A stretch of DNA of 64,000 nucleotides from Mobilisporobacter senegalensis (GCF_003752155.1 NZ_RJVG01000005.1:266686-330685), one strand, 5' to 3'. Shown: positions 17,906 to 28,005, counted from the first letter of the stretch. Program-made: numbers and translations. Notes: generated by a model not told the origin, from the sequence alone.

Positions 17906-19054
17906 TCATATTCCATGATACTTGATCAATTCATCTGCCAATTTACTTTTACCTAAAAATCCTCTTTTTTCAGAAAACAGAATAACTCCCACTTTCAGTT
18001 CCTCACCGGCTCGATTTTTGATTACCTGATCGATTTTTTTTAGGATACTGGACATCGTGTCCTCGCAAATCTCATGTTCAACCAGAATATCCAGTGCCTG
18101 CTCTGTTGTAATGCAATTCATAATTTCCTGTATTATCTGTTTTGATGCGCCACATAATGCTGCGTGGACACCAATGATTTCAAATCTTGCATCTGCTACT
18201 TTGGAATGGGTATTCATAATGCCTCCGCTAAGTTTTACAAGCTTCCCAAAGTTTCCCACAAACAGCAGACTCTCAAAAGAACAACTGGCAGCCAAATCAA
18301 TGGTTTCACCAATATAATTACTGCATTTTACAATATCATTACTATTTATCTTTAAATCCTTACGGATATATTCCATTCCATAGTTTCCCGGAGAGACCAG
18401 CAAATGTTTTTTCCCTTGTGCTTTTGATACCTTTAGTTCCGTCTCAATGGTATCTATGAGAGCCTTATCGCTCATAGGTTCCACAATTCCACTTGTTCCA
18501 AGAATTGAGATGCCTCCTTTGATACCAAGTCTTGGATTAAATGTTTTCTTTGCTATTTCTACACCTTCCGGTGCTGAAATTTCTACCATAATTCTGCCTG
18601 CATAATCTGCCTGCATACAAACAGTTTCTACTGCCCTTTTTATCATCTGCCTTGGTACCTTATTAATTGCAGGACTGCCTATCTCCTGTTCCAGACCTGG
18701 CTTTGTTACCGTACCAATACCTATTCCGCCTGTAATAAATACTCTTTCTTCCCCGGGTATCTGACTGCCTCCCAAAGAGACCTTGGCAAAGATACGGATC
18801 CCATTGGTAATATCCGGATCATCTCCGCTGTCTTTTATTACAGAGCAGGTAACGATACCTATTGATTCTTCTATCTCAGTAGAATCAATAGGTATCGTTA
18901 CCTCAATTCCTTTCGGTGTTATTAAAGGAATACATTTATACTCTTTTTCCAATAGCAGCATACTGGCAGCGGCAGTTGCTGCTGCCGCTGCACAGGTTCC
19001 TGTAGTGTATCCGCACTTAAGTTTTTTCTGGTTCTTGTTAATATAAAGGTCCAT
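17906..19054 (-). CDS. cbiD: Cobalt-precorrin-5B C1-methyltransferase
   Basis: A 382-residue CbiD, unrelated in fold to the other methylases, that methylates C1 in the anaerobic pathway. The N-terminal KLKCGYTTGTCAAAAATAA is the family signature, and later GNYGMEYI and FVGNFGKLVKLSGGIMNTH are also typical. The gene lies 12 bases before cbiF and 20 bases after cbiK in the operon. Confidence 0.94.
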   Translation of the reverse strand: MDLYINKNQKKLKCGYTTGTCAAAAATAAASMLLLEKEYKCIPLITPKGIEVTIPIDSTEIEESIGIVTCSVIKDSGDDPDITNGIRIFAKVSLGGSQIPGEERVFITGGIGIGTVTKPGLEQEIGSPAINKVPRQMIKRAVETVCMQADYAGRIMVEISAPEGVEIAKKTFNPRLGIKGGISILGTSGIVEPMSDKALIDTIETELKVSKAQGKKHLLVSPGNYGMEYIRKDLKINSNDIVKCSNYIGETIDLAASCSFESLLFVGNFGKLVKLSGGIMNTHSKVADARFEIIGVHAALCGASKQIIQEIMNCITTEQALDILVEHEICEDTMSSILKKIDQVIKNRAGEELKVGVILFSEKRGFLGKSKLADELIKYHGI

Positions 19055-19074
19055 TGCTACTCCTTTAATTTCCT

Positions 19075-19857
19075 CTATTCTGCTTTAGTCAGAATCTCAT
19101 CCAAATGTTTGATATATCTGTCCCTGATTGGTTCATACTCACCAATTCCCTTTAAAATACAATCAGTAATATATCCTGCTGCTGATAATTTAGAAGAAAA
19201 AGAATCTTCTTCTCCCGCCATATCATTGACCGCATGCTCTCCTGCAACAAACATAAACGGAGCCAGTACGATCCTCTCCCCTTTTCTGCAAGTCAGTTTA
19301 TCCATTACATCCTCTATAGTAGGTGTACCTTCTACTGTTGCAATGTACACTTTATTTTTTCCATGACTGCGAAAGCATGCTTCTAATCTGGAATACGCTT
19401 CATTGGCTTCATGGGTTGTACCATGCCCCATAAGGATTAAAATATCATCTCTCACAATAGGAGTTAATTCTTCCCATATTCCCTTGACCGTTTCGTCAAA
19501 GTCTTCCTTTGTATCCAGTAGCGGACTGCCTATCTTTAATACCTGAAATTCACCTGAAAACTTCCCTGCAATTTCTTTCATCTTATTATTTTCAATTCCA
19601 TCAATAATATGAGTGGGCTGGATATATGCATGGGTAATGCCGTCCTTCTTCATCTCTATTAAGGCCCCTTCTATATCCGGAATTTCAATGAAATCCCTTG
19701 TTTTTAATATTTTCCGAATCATATCACTTGAGAATGCCTGATAACATTTTGCCTTAGGATATTTCTCTCTTACATGTGAAAATATCCCATCAATATTCTT
19801 TTCTCTCGTTTCTTTGTGACTGGATCCAAAACTGACCATTAGTATACCTTGTTGCAT
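19075..19857 (-). CDS. cbiK: Anaerobic sirohydrochlorin cobaltochelatase
   Basis: A 260-residue class II chelatase that inserts cobalt into sirohydrochlorin, the first committed step here. The N-terminal ILMVSFGSSHKETRE motif and two likely metal-binding His regions, LMGHGTTHEANEAY (about residue 145) and FVAGEHAVNDMAGEE (about 208), are present. No signal peptide is present, so it is the cytoplasmic type. Its position between cobalt-transport and ring-modifying genes fits handover of imported cobalt. Confidence 0.93.
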   Translation of the reverse strand: MQQGILMVSFGSSHKETREKNIDGIFSHVREKYPKAKCYQAFSSDMIRKILKTRDFIEIPDIEGALIEMKKDGITHAYIQPTHIIDGIENNKMKEIAGKFSGEFQVLKIGSPLLDTKEDFDETVKGIWEELTPIVRDDILILMGHGTTHEANEAYSRLEACFRSHGKNKVYIATVEGTPTIEDVMDKLTCRKGERIVLAPFMFVAGEHAVNDMAGEEDSFSSKLSAAGYITDCILKGIGEYEPIRDRYIKHLDEILTKAE

Positions 19858-19868
19858 AAATTTCTTCC

Positions 19869-20189
19869 CTACGCTGCGCCTTTCTGTTCATCTTCCTTAT
19901 GTTTACGTTCTACAAAACGTCCCATAGTAAAAGCAATGATTCCTACCCCAATACTTGATTGAAGGCAGAATAGCAAGCTTTCCACTTCTCCTGGAAGTTC
20001 TCCGTCAATCCATGTTTCCAGGACTGGCGTAAACCATGGTTCATATCCTCCATTTATTTCTTCAATCATTTTACTTCCTGCATCGTCAGAACCTCCAAAC
20101 TCAGCACCTTTCAGAAGGAATAGAGGAACAAAAGCCATGAGGATAATAACTACGGATAAAATAATAACTGTTTTTTTATTTTTACTCAT
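19869..20189 (-). CDS. cbiN: Cobalt ECF transporter substrate-specific component CbiN
   Basis: This 106-residue protein has two transmembrane helices (about 8-27 and 71-90) with an external loop between them (GYEPWFTPVLE). CbiN works with CbiM as the cobalt-recognition part of the CbiMNQO importer. It starts one base after the cbiM stop and is followed 11 bases later by cbiK. Confidence 0.93.
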   Translation of the reverse strand: MSKNKKTVIILSVVIILMAFVPLFLLKGAEFGGSDDAGSKMIEEINGGYEPWFTPVLETWIDGELPGEVESLLFCLQSSIGVGIIAFTMGRFVERKHKEDEQKGAA

Positions 20190-20190
20190 T

Positions 20191-20940
20191 TTAGTTCACC
20201 TCCTTTAAAAAACCGATGGATTTTAATTCTGGTTTTGCATAGGTTTCTAATGCAATCATAATGATTACGGTTATGATACCCTCAATAATTGCAAGAGGCA
20301 GTTGTGTAGGTGCAAAAACTCCTAAAAATTTAACGGCAGAAGCCATCACTCCACCATCTTTAGATGGATACGCAAGAGCGAGCTGCATACTTGTAATACA
20401 ATATGTAAATAAATCTCCCAGACAGGCTGCTAAAAAAATACTGACTTTTCTATTAAGGTTACATTTTTTACATACATAATAAATTCCGTAGGACAAAAAT
20501 GGTCCTGCAATTGCCATGGAAAAAGTATTTGCCCCAAGTGTTGTCAATCCTCCATGAGCTAATAAAATTGCCTGAAAGATTAGTACGATCATCCCTAAAA
20601 CTGCAACAGGAGCAGGACCAAACAATAATGCGCCAAGGCCTGTTCCTGTCATATGGGAACAGCTGCCTGTTACAGATGGAATCTTTAGTGAGGAAATCAC
20701 AAAAATAAATGCACCAGCCATGGCAAATAATGTTATGGATCTCCTGTTTTCCTTAATTGTATTTTTCATGAAAATACTACCCATTATCAAAAATGGAAGA
20801 CTAATTGCGCCCCATGCAATACAATACTTAGGCGATAAATATCCCTCCATAATATGCATGGCATTTGCTACAGGGGTTATGCACAGCATAAGTCCCATTG
20901 CAGTGGCAAATAAAACTAACTTCTTTTGCTTCTTTGACAT
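20191..20940 (-). CDS. cbiM: Cobalt ECF transporter substrate-binding component CbiM
   Basis: A 249-residue multi-span membrane protein. The N-terminal leader ends in ANA, which would expose MHIMEGYLSP, the Met-His N-terminus known to ligate cobalt in CbiM. Later helices carry the TGTGLGALLFGP and LAHGGLTTLGAN motifs. The transporter gene order here is Q-O-M-N rather than the commoner M-N-Q-O. Confidence 0.94.
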   Translation of the reverse strand: MSKKQKKLVLFATAMGLMLCITPVANAMHIMEGYLSPKYCIAWGAISLPFLIMGSIFMKNTIKENRRSITLFAMAGAFIFVISSLKIPSVTGSCSHMTGTGLGALLFGPAPVAVLGMIVLIFQAILLAHGGLTTLGANTFSMAIAGPFLSYGIYYVCKKCNLNRKVSIFLAACLGDLFTYCITSMQLALAYPSKDGGVMASAVKFLGVFAPTQLPLAIIEGIITVIIMIALETYAKPELKSIGFLKEVN

Positions 20941-20980
20941 TTTCTTCTCTCCTTAACTAGTTTTTGTTAATATGACTCAA

Positions 20981-21814
20981 CTAATTACTTTTTGACAACA
21001 GTCCATAAAGCTCATCTATCGTCTTGGGATAGGAATTCTCTGCTTTTAAGAACTTTTTGTTAACTAACATTTCATATATATCTAATAAAACAGGCCTTTT
21101 CAAATTTGCTGCTTTTATAATTTCATCATTTTGAAATATTTCATCCGGTGGAGCATCAGCAATGATCTCACCTTTTGAAAACACTAATATACGTTCTGCC
21201 CATCGATAAGCAAAATCTACATCATGGGTAGATATTAAGACTGTTTTTCCTTCCTTCTCCAACTTTTTCAATACCTCTTCCAGCATCTGCTGATTCAGTG
21301 GATCAAGAGATGCGGTCGGTTCATCAAAAATTATCACTTCCGGTTTCATGGCTATAATATCCGCAATACTGACCCTTTTTTTCTCGCCTCCGCTCAAATA
21401 GTGAGGAGGGCGTTCTTCAAAGCCAATAAGATTCATATAATCCAGTGCTTCATAGACCTGTTCTTTTACTTTCTCTTTCGAAAGTTTTAAATTCATTGGT
21501 CCAAATGATACCTCTGCCAATACGGTAGATGCTATAATTTGATTATCCGCATCCTGAAAAACAATTCCCACTCTTTTTCTTAACTCATTTCGATTCTTCT
21601 TATCTATTTTTGTATCTCGATAATAAATATCTCCCGTTTCATGGATCAATACTCCATTAATATTCAGAAAAAAAGTTGATTTTCCGGAACCGTTAGCTCC
21701 CAGTACCGCAATCTTTTCTCTTTCAAATATGTCCAGGTTCACATCTTTTAAAATTTTCTCATGATTATCATAGGAATAAGATAAGTCTGTTATCTTTAAA
21801 ATAGGTTGTTTCAC
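20981..21814 (-). CDS. cbiO: Cobalt ECF transporter ATPase CbiO
   Basis: A 277-residue ABC ATPase that powers cobalt uptake at the inner face of the membrane. Walker A GANGSGKST (about residue 39), Q-loop VFQDADNQI, signature YLSGGEKKR and Walker B VIIFDEPT are all present. The start is GTG at 21814, whose GTGA overlaps the cbiQ stop. Confidence 0.94.
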   Translation of the reverse strand: MKQPILKITDLSYSYDNHEKILKDVNLDIFEREKIAVLGANGSGKSTFFLNINGVLIHETGDIYYRDTKIDKKNRNELRKRVGIVFQDADNQIIASTVLAEVSFGPMNLKLSKEKVKEQVYEALDYMNLIGFEERPPHYLSGGEKKRVSIADIIAMKPEVIIFDEPTASLDPLNQQMLEEVLKKLEKEGKTVLISTHDVDFAYRWAERILVFSKGEIIADAPPDEIFQNDEIIKAANLKRPVLLDIYEMLVNKKFLKAENSYPKTIDELYGLLSKSN

Positions 21815-22617
21815 ACTACAATCCCTTCTTCCATTTCCGTAAATAGTTTGATTAAAATAATAATTATTATAAATAATGCCCCCATTAGGATCTGCCTTGT
21901 TTCAACAGGTTTGTCTTCTTTCAGAAAATGCATCTCTCCTTCATAGCATCTTGCTTCCATTGCATCGTAATACATTCCTGCTTTCTTTAGTGAAATGATC
22001 AACAGACTGCTCATGGAGTTACCAAAGGTGAAACAAGCTGTTTTAAAATCCCGGTATCCCAGCCTTGATTCTGCCGAATTTCTGATCCTGTACTGGACAT
22101 CCATTAGAATAAATATGTACCGGTATATCATACTCATTAATTCTGTAATAAGCTTTGGCACGTGACTTTTACAAAGTACCATAATGATATCGTTTACCGG
22201 GGTGGACAATGTCAGCATATACATCCCGCTGATTGCACCAAAAGCTTTCACTATGACTCTTACAGCAGTAAGTATACTTTCTGAAGTAACATAAAAATAG
22301 AAATAGTGAAAATTCATGAAATAATCTCCAGTGGCATGTTTACTTATACTAACACCAATAGGAAGGCTTCCTAATATGATAAATGCAAGAGGGACTCGCA
22401 AAAGGGCAAGATAATCCTGAAAATGGACATTTCCCTTCCTTACCGTCAAATAGCCCATCCCCAGGATAATGGCAGCTGAAACATATATATTATCCGCAAT
22501 AATACATATGAGTAATATACTTACTGATAACAGCACTTTAAAAGAAGCGTTCCACATACGAAGAGGTGACAAATATGCATAATAATCAATGGAGTATCCT
22601 CTGGGGTGCTTTCTCAT
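21811..22617 (-). CDS. cbiQ: Cobalt ECF transporter T component CbiQ
   Basis: A 268-residue membrane protein with about five or six hydrophobic helices and the coupling motif EARCYEG (about residue 220), which contacts the ATPase. ATG at 22617 has an AAGGAT site eight bases upstream; GTG at 22635 is in frame but lacks a convincing site. It is the first gene after the riboswitch and its attenuator, so control acts on cobalt import and the entire corrin pathway. Confidence 0.92.
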   Translation of the reverse strand: MRKHPRGYSIDYYAYLSPLRMWNASFKVLLSVSILLICIIADNIYVSAAIILGMGYLTVRKGNVHFQDYLALLRVPLAFIILGSLPIGVSISKHATGDYFMNFHYFYFYVTSESILTAVRVIVKAFGAISGMYMLTLSTPVNDIIMVLCKSHVPKLITELMSMIYRYIFILMDVQYRIRNSAESRLGYRDFKTACFTFGNSMSSLLIISLKKAGMYYDAMEARCYEGEMHFLKEDKPVETRQILMGALFIIIIILIKLFTEMEEGIVV

Positions 22618-22660
22618 GTTTATACCATCCTTCACAAAGAGGAACCGTTTTTCGTAAACT

Positions 22661-22715
22661 AAAAAAACGTCCTTTGAATAGTGTGTAGAAATTGATTACA
22701 CACTATCAAAAGACG
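22661..22715 (-). terminator. Attenuator terminator between riboswitch and cbiQ
   Basis: Arms of about 18 bases (cgtcttttgatagtgtgta and tacacactattcaaaggacg in the minus strand, one bulge) end in seven U residues. The hairpin lies in the 5' leader, before the first gene, so it most likely stops transcription when cobalamin is bound. Confidence 0.85.
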
Positions 22716-22785
22716 CAATTATAGACAGAAAATGTTCTTTTAAAATCACTAATTATCATCCGTAATCAGTGTATAATCAAAGTAA

Positions 22786-22966
22786 ATGGCAGGTCTTCTG
22801 ACTTAGGCATCCATGCTATGTTTTCCTTCCCACATATTTCTATGCAGTGGCTTTACAATATAATTGTCAAACACAGCTCTTCCATTACAGCGGCGGGACC
22901 GTATAAGATTTTCACTTATTTCCCTATTATCCTGATCCCATGAATAATCATGTATCAGGCACCAAT
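22786..22966 (-). promoter_or_regulatory. Cobalamin riboswitch
   Basis: The minus-strand leader of cbiQ starts with ggtgcctgat, contains the B12-box-like core gtcccgccgctgtaat and gccactg, and ends with gtcagaagacctgcc, all hallmarks of the adenosylcobalamin riboswitch. It lies about 70 bases before the attenuator terminator. A possible promoter upstream has TTGACT (23020-23025) and TAAACT (22996-23001) with an 18-base spacer. Binding of cobalamin is expected to switch off the operon. Confidence 0.93.
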
Positions 22967-23053
22967 TTACCAAAATATTTAATTTAAGTATTAGTAGTTT
23001 ACCATAGATTGAATATAGAAGTCAAACTTTATAACAATTACCCATATAGAAAA

Positions 23054-23096
23054 TAGACTGTCCCCATATCGTCAAAATCTGGTGACAGTCCTTTTC
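23054..23096 (-). terminator. Terminator of the zinc-ribbon protein gene
   Basis: Arms gactgtcacc and ggggacagtc (minus strand) form a stem with one mismatch directly after the stop codon at 23098. T-rich sequence follows on the plus side, A-rich on the minus side. Confidence 0.65.
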
Positions 23097-23097
23097 T

Positions 23098-23523
23098 TTA
23101 ATTCTCTATAACTTCAGTCTCAATCACTTCGTCTTCAATCACTTCAGCTACTTCAGTCGTTGCTTCAGGGAATTCTAATTTAGCACCACAGCTTGGACAA
23201 TATGTAACTCCTTCGCTAATCTCGCAACTACAATTTGGACATTTTTGAACCCCTTTAATATTACTTATGTCCACTTTTAATTCTTCGATTTTAGAAAATG
23301 CATTACTAATTATTTCAAATTGAGGTGCATAAATATTATCCGCCTCCTCCTTATGTAATTCGTAATAGGATTTTCCTATTTCAATATATGTTTTATTTAT
23401 AATTTCTTCCTGGCTGTTAATCTGTCCATTTAAGCTTACGATTTCTGCCATTTCTTTTGCTTTTTTCACAACATCTTTACTTTTATTAGATAATGCTTCA
23501 CCCATTTTATTAAAAAATGCCAT
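23098..23523 (-). CDS. Small zinc-ribbon protein
   Basis: A 141-residue cytoplasmic protein. Residues 1-85 are mostly helical and charged, likely a coiled coil. Residues about 93-116 form a zinc ribbon with two Cys pairs (CPNCSCE and CPSCGAKL). The tail is acidic with repeated EVIE. Proteins of this layout are common in Firmicutes with no assigned role. The next gene downstream of its promoter side (23547-23954) encodes a small membrane protein 23 bases away, so the two are probably co-transcribed. Confidence 0.75.
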   Translation of the reverse strand: MAFFNKMGEALSNKSKDVVKKAKEMAEIVSLNGQINSQEEIINKTYIEIGKSYYELHKEEADNIYAPQFEIISNAFSKIEELKVDISNIKGVQKCPNCSCEISEGVTYCPSCGAKLEFPEATTEVAEVIEDEVIETEVIEN

Positions 23524-23546
23524 ACTGATAAATCCTCCTCATATCT

Positions 23547-23954
23547 TTACATGTGCTTATTAATAATGTTATCCATAAATTTAGATTTTATAGTTCCCAT
23601 AGTTAATGCATTAAAACCTGATATAATCAATATTAGATCTCGTAAAATAACTAAAACGATTCTGGCAAGTTGATCTAAATTCAGCGGAACTTCAATCCTA
23701 AATGGAGTAATCCATCCAAATATTATATCTAATGAATCAAATACATTCTGAACCATTCCCACAGCCAAATATAATATGTTAAAGACAATGATCATTATTA
23801 CCATTTTAACTGCTGTTTTTTTAAGCCATTCATTATCCTCCATAAGTAATACATAACCTGCCAGTAAAAATGCCGGTATGATACTAAGAGCTCCCAAAAA
23901 ATATAATGCTGCACCTACCAATCCTACTGATATTCCTAATTTCGTTTTTTGCAT
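23547..23954 (-). CDS. Small membrane protein
   Basis: A 135-residue protein with about four hydrophobic segments: near residues 7-35, 46-66, 80-100 and 102-122. The start at 23954 follows an AGGAGG site; the longer frame to 24014 has none. No family is recognised. Being first in a two-gene unit with the zinc-ribbon protein, it may act with it at the membrane. Confidence 0.65.
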   Translation of the reverse strand: MQKTKLGISVGLVGAALYFLGALSIIPAFLLAGYVLLMEDNEWLKKTAVKMVIMIIVFNILYLAVGMVQNVFDSLDIIFGWITPFRIEVPLNLDQLARIVLVILRDLILIISGFNALTMGTIKSKFMDNIINKHM

Positions 23955-24102
23955 AAATAACCTCCTAATTTGTATTAAATTCATTTTATACCATATTTTA
24001 GCAAATTTCAACATTGAATTGGAATTATTTCTTACCTATTATTTAAATTATACAGATTTTAATTGATATACTGCTAATATGACTCATTAAAATACCCACA
24101 AG

Positions 24103-24141
24103 AAAAATCCACAAACCAATAAATCTGACTTGTGGATTTTT
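24103..24141. terminator. Bidirectional terminator
   Basis: Arms aaaaatccacaa and ttgtggattttt flank a 15-base loop, with A-rich left and T-rich right sides. It ends the DUF2249 gene on the minus strand. Confidence 0.75.
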
Positions 24142-24174
24142 ATATCATTACTTTATATTCCATATTTCATGATT

Positions 24175-24411
24175 TTATTTAACTTTAGATATAGCGACTC
24201 TCCAGACTTCCGGACCTTCTTCCAGGTATTCCCATTCAAATTCTCCCTCTTTCTCTATCATAAATTGATATTGGAGTGGTTTGGGATCATGGTCATTGAT
24301 CAATTCCATTTTCTCACCAGGTTTCAAGGCATCAAATGTACCTAAAATAGTAGGATGCTTATCTTTTGGTGCATATTTACGTGCATCTACCTGTGAAGTA
24401 AATTCTGACAT
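24175..24411 (-). CDS. DUF2249 domain protein
   Basis: A 78-residue protein made of a single DUF2249 domain: ILGTFDALKPGEKMELINDHDPKPL, split here as the FDALKPGE and NDHDPKPL motifs, then the C-terminal WEYLEEGPEVWRV. The family occurs with nitrogen and redox genes in anaerobes, but its function is unknown. GGAGAT precedes the chosen ATG at 24411. Confidence 0.85.
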   Translation of the reverse strand: MSEFTSQVDARKYAPKDKHPTILGTFDALKPGEKMELINDHDPKPLQYQFMIEKEGEFEWEYLEEGPEVWRVAISKVK

Positions 24412-24486
24412 ATTCTTATCTCCTTTCAAGATTTATAAAGATTAGTATATCTATAAATTCTGAAACCACTATGATTCAAATCACAT

Positions 24487-25107
24487 TTATAAAAAATCAA
24501 AAGTCATCTGTTCAAATTCTTCCTTCCCTTCATCTCTTACTTCTTCTCTTTTCAGATCATCAGGAATCAGGTTCAAAAAATCTTTTGTTAATTCTTCTTT
24601 CATGATCCAGTCTCCAATCTGTTCCTTCTTCAGAATTAAAGGCATTCGATTATGAATATCACTCATGCAGGAATTGGCATTGGTAGTAAGGATCACAAAA
24701 CACTCTTTATCCTGATACTTGTTATAAATCCCAGCCATATAAATAGTATCCTGTGCAGAGTCAGTGAAATAATATTTTTTCTTACCTCCCAGCTGGTTCC
24801 ATTCATAAAACCCGTTGGCAGGTATGACACACCTTCTATGAATTATACTGTCTTTAAACATATTCTTTTCATAAACAGTTTCACTTCTGGCATTTATTAT
24901 TCTATTTCCTTTATGAAAGCCGGGCATTCCCCATGACATTATTTTAGGAACAATCCCGCCCTTCTTAGCAACCAGTATTGGAACATTTTCAGATGGATAT
25001 ATTTCTCCTGTCTTCATCGAGGGAGCATCCAGCTGACTTTGGATTCTTTGTATTATTTTTTGGATCTCTGAGGATGTTTCTTCAGCAATATAATATCTCC
25101 CACACAT
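24487..25107 (-). CDS. SOS response-associated peptidase, YedK/HMCES family
   Basis: This 206-residue protein belongs to the SRAP family that crosslinks covalently to abasic sites in single-stranded DNA and protects them. The essential Cys2 (MCGRYY), Asn72 (NARSET), Glu102 (NGFYEW) and His152 (HNRMPLIL) are all present, so it should be active. The initiator Met must be removed to expose Cys2. It stands alone with its own ribosome site. Confidence 0.92.
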   Translation of the reverse strand: MCGRYYIAEETSSEIQKIIQRIQSQLDAPSMKTGEIYPSENVPILVAKKGGIVPKIMSWGMPGFHKGNRIINARSETVYEKNMFKDSIIHRRCVIPANGFYEWNQLGGKKKYYFTDSAQDTIYMAGIYNKYQDKECFVILTTNANSCMSDIHNRMPLILKKEQIGDWIMKEELTKDFLNLIPDDLKREEVRDEGKEEFEQMTFDFL

Positions 25108-25355
25108 ATTATCTCCTCTAAACTTTCATATCGTTGCAAATTTTAATAAAAGAACAAACTTTTTAAAATTACAAGCTTTTCTCTATCATACCATATAATG
25201 AACATTTATATTATAAACTCGTATCCGTAATATGAAAAATATTTTTCTCTGGAAAATCCTGTGATTTATTACATATAATTAGGACTACAAGATTCTCACC
25301 TTATAGCCCCGGTTTTAGTCACTTTTCTTAATTTTAATCAATAAAACATATAAAA

Positions 25356-26051
25356 TTATTTAATGATCTGTATTTCACCAATGACAGGCAATGGGTTTTG
25401 TTCCCCTTTACTGGCATTTATCATACCTATAACCATCAATACAAATATCGCAAGGCCATAGATGCTAAAGATAAAAGAAAGAAATCCTAAAAAACTAAGA
25501 GGTAGTATCATTTCCAGTATAATTTGAACAATTTCTCCCCCAATGGCAGCTAAGAAGAGAACGAGCCCCTGATTGGCATGAAACCGTCCTGGTTTCGAAT
25601 TAGGACAAACAATAAGTGGTAAGAAAAATAAGATTCCTAAATAGGAAAGTATGAAAACAGCTTTATGATTCTGCATCTCTTCTCCGGTTGATGCATCATT
25701 GAGTTCTTTTTTATTCTGATTATTATGTATCTTCTGATTCTCTTTCTTGGGCTCTTCCTTTACTTCCTGCTCTTCTTTTATTTCCTTCTCTTCCCGTTCT
25801 TCTTCTACTTTCTGTTCTTCTCTTACTTCTTGTTCTTCTTTTACTTTCTGCTCTTCTTTTACTTCCTGTTCCACTTCTTTTTTCTCAAGGTTTTCTTTCT
25901 CTAACTCCTTTGTTACCAGCACTTCAATTTTTACTTCTGTTTCATCCCCTTGGTTTTGTTCCACTTCTTTGCTATCTCCGGTATCCACAGTAATATCTTC
26001 CTTTTTATTGTCGTCTGATTTATTATCTACGGGTATGTCCTTTGTCTCCAT
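25356..26051 (-). CDS. Glu/Lys-repeat protein with a C-terminal DUF4870-like membrane domain
   Basis: A 231-residue protein in two parts. Residues 1 to about 125 are highly charged and repeat units such as KEEQKVKEEQEVREE, likely an extended coiled coil in the cytoplasm. Residues about 130-231 hold three hydrophobic helices and the HANQGLVLFL motif typical of DUF4870/Tic20-like proteins. The charged repeat is encoded by near-tandem repeats at about 25745-25875 and may vary in length between strains. Function unknown. Confidence 0.75.
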   Translation of the reverse strand: METKDIPVDNKSDDNKKEDITVDTGDSKEVEQNQGDETEVKIEVLVTKELEKENLEKKEVEQEVKEEQKVKEEQEVREEQKVEEEREEKEIKEEQEVKEEPKKENQKIHNNQNKKELNDASTGEEMQNHKAVFILSYLGILFFLPLIVCPNSKPGRFHANQGLVLFLAAIGGEIVQIILEMILPLSFLGFLSFIFSIYGLAIFVLMVIGMINASKGEQNPLPVIGEIQIIK

Positions 26052-26252
26052 AAATATCCTCCTTTATATTATTCTATCCAAGATTATAACTTCTCTCCTA
26101 ATTTTATGTTTTAAATATCTATCCTATGTACGATTAAATAACAAAATATATTTCATGATATCCTTGCCAGAAATTATACATAGAAATTTTTTTCGAAAAG
26201 AGTTACAATTGATACATAAACTTAGGGCTTAATCAAACAATGGAGGTATTTC

Positions 26253-27968
26253 ATGAAGCGAATTCATCTGATTATCCTGTCTTTTCTAATTCTGCTTATA
26301 GTAGGACTAGTGGGTAATTATTATTTAAATAAACCAGATCCGGAAATGTCCTACCCCTCTTTTATAAATGCGGTAGAAGAAAATAAGGTAGATACGGTGA
26401 CATTTGGAAATAACAGTGATACTTTTAAAGCAGAGTTAAAATCTGACTCTGACACTTCTTATAGGGTTCCAAATCCAAAAACAGAAGATTTTATAGAATT
26501 TTTATTAATTCATGATATTAAAGTTAATTATGGTCAAAACAACGTATTTGCAGATATATTAAAACTCCTATTTATAGTTGCCATAATTGGAGGAGGATTC
26601 TATTATATCCGCAGTGGAGGAAATACCCAGCTAATAAATAATGCCAATAAGAAACCAAACGGTAAATCTCTTATAACGTTGGATCAGGTAGCCGGAAATG
26701 TAGAAGCCAAATATATGGTTGAAGATATTATCAACTTTATTAAAGAGCCAGAAAAATATGCTTCCATAGGTGCAAGAATGCCGAAAGGATTACTACTGTA
26801 TGGACCTCCCGGTACTGGAAAAACTCTTATGGCTAAAGCAATTGCCGGAGAAGCAAATGTGCCGTTTTATGCCATGAGCGGTTCTGATTTTGTACAAATG
26901 TATGTAGGTGTTGGAGCCAGCAGAATCAGAAATCTATTTAGCAAAGCTAAGAAAAGTGAGAAGGCAGTCATATTTATCGATGAAATTGATGCCATAGGTA
27001 AAAAAAGAGCGAGAAATGCTTCGGCAAGCAATGATGAACGTGATCAGACATTAAATGCATTGCTTACTGAAATGTCAGGTTTTCATGAAAATACAGGAAT
27101 CGTTGTAATCGGTGCTACCAACAGACTGGACACCTTAGATGAAGCACTGCTGCGTCCAGGCCGGTTTGACAGACAGATAGAAATTGGACTTCCAGATGTA
27201 AACTCCAGAAAGAAAATATTATCTTTACACGCAAAGAAAAAGCCACTTTCAGAGGATGTGGATTTAGATGCACTTTCAAAATCTACCGTATATTTTAGTG
27301 GGGCAATGCTTGAAAACCTCTTAAATGAGGCTGCAATCTTTGCTGCAAATGATGACAAAAATGTAATCCGCCAAGAACATATTGATAAAGCATTTTATAC
27401 AGTGATTGCAGGCGCGCCAAAAGCAGATCGTAGTTATATTACAGTCCAGGATAGAAAGGTAACTGCATATCATGAAGCAGGCCATGCTCTGGTTACCTCA
27501 TTATTATTACCAGAACATTATATCTCAAAAGTAACAATCATTCCAAGTGTTCGAGGTGCTGGAGGTTTTAATTTGAGCATACCTAAAGATACTATGTTTC
27601 AAACCCAGAGACAAATACTTTCCAATATTCAAGTCTTATTAGCCGGCAGAGCTGCAGAGGAAATTATCTTTGGTATTGATGAAATTACTACGGGAGCAAG
27701 CAATGACATTCAAAAAGCTTCTTCTTCCATTGTTGATTATATTAATAAATTTGGTATGGATTCTGACATGGGGCTATTTAGTATGGACGTTTTAGAATCC
27801 AGCCATGATAATGAATTAATCAGCAAATGCAGAGAACTAATGAATAAATTGTATGAGGAAACGAGAAGCCTTTTGGAATCAAACCTAGATCGGCTGGAAC
27901 AGATAACCGAAGAATTATTAGAGAAAGAATCCTTAAGCGGAGAAGATATTGAACGGATTTGTGCATAG
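26253..27968 (+). CDS. ftsH: ATP-dependent zinc metalloprotease FtsH
   Basis: A 571-residue membrane AAA protease that degrades membrane and cytoplasmic proteins. TM1 is about 5-25 and TM2 about 104-120, with a short external domain. Walker A GPPGTGKT is at 184-191, Walker B FIDEID at 241-246, the second region of homology ends near RPGRFDRQ (301-308), and the zinc site HEAGH is at 407-411. It is somewhat shorter than typical FtsH because of a short C-terminal tail. The gene is monocistronic, with GGAGG before the start, and is followed by a strong terminator. It may be a second FtsH rather than the housekeeping one. Confidence 0.93.
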   Translation: MKRIHLIILSFLILLIVGLVGNYYLNKPDPEMSYPSFINAVEENKVDTVTFGNNSDTFKAELKSDSDTSYRVPNPKTEDFIEFLLIHDIKVNYGQNNVFADILKLLFIVAIIGGGFYYIRSGGNTQLINNANKKPNGKSLITLDQVAGNVEAKYMVEDIINFIKEPEKYASIGARMPKGLLLYGPPGTGKTLMAKAIAGEANVPFYAMSGSDFVQMYVGVGASRIRNLFSKAKKSEKAVIFIDEIDAIGKKRARNASASNDERDQTLNALLTEMSGFHENTGIVVIGATNRLDTLDEALLRPGRFDRQIEIGLPDVNSRKKILSLHAKKKPLSEDVDLDALSKSTVYFSGAMLENLLNEAAIFAANDDKNVIRQEHIDKAFYTVIAGAPKADRSYITVQDRKVTAYHEAGHALVTSLLLPEHYISKVTIIPSVRGAGGFNLSIPKDTMFQTQRQILSNIQVLLAGRAAEEIIFGIDEITTGASNDIQKASSSIVDYINKFGMDSDMGLFSMDVLESSHDNELISKCRELMNKLYEETRSLLESNLDRLEQITEELLEKESLSGEDIERICA

Positions 27969-28005
27969 GATAGTAGTGTAGTTTAAGAGTAATTTTAAAA
28001 TAACA

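Noticed and set aside
25747..26232. 161-residue Ser/Cys/Phe-rich plus-strand ORF
   Set aside because: It is the antisense reading of the Glu/Lys repeat gene, and its composition is explained by the repeat.
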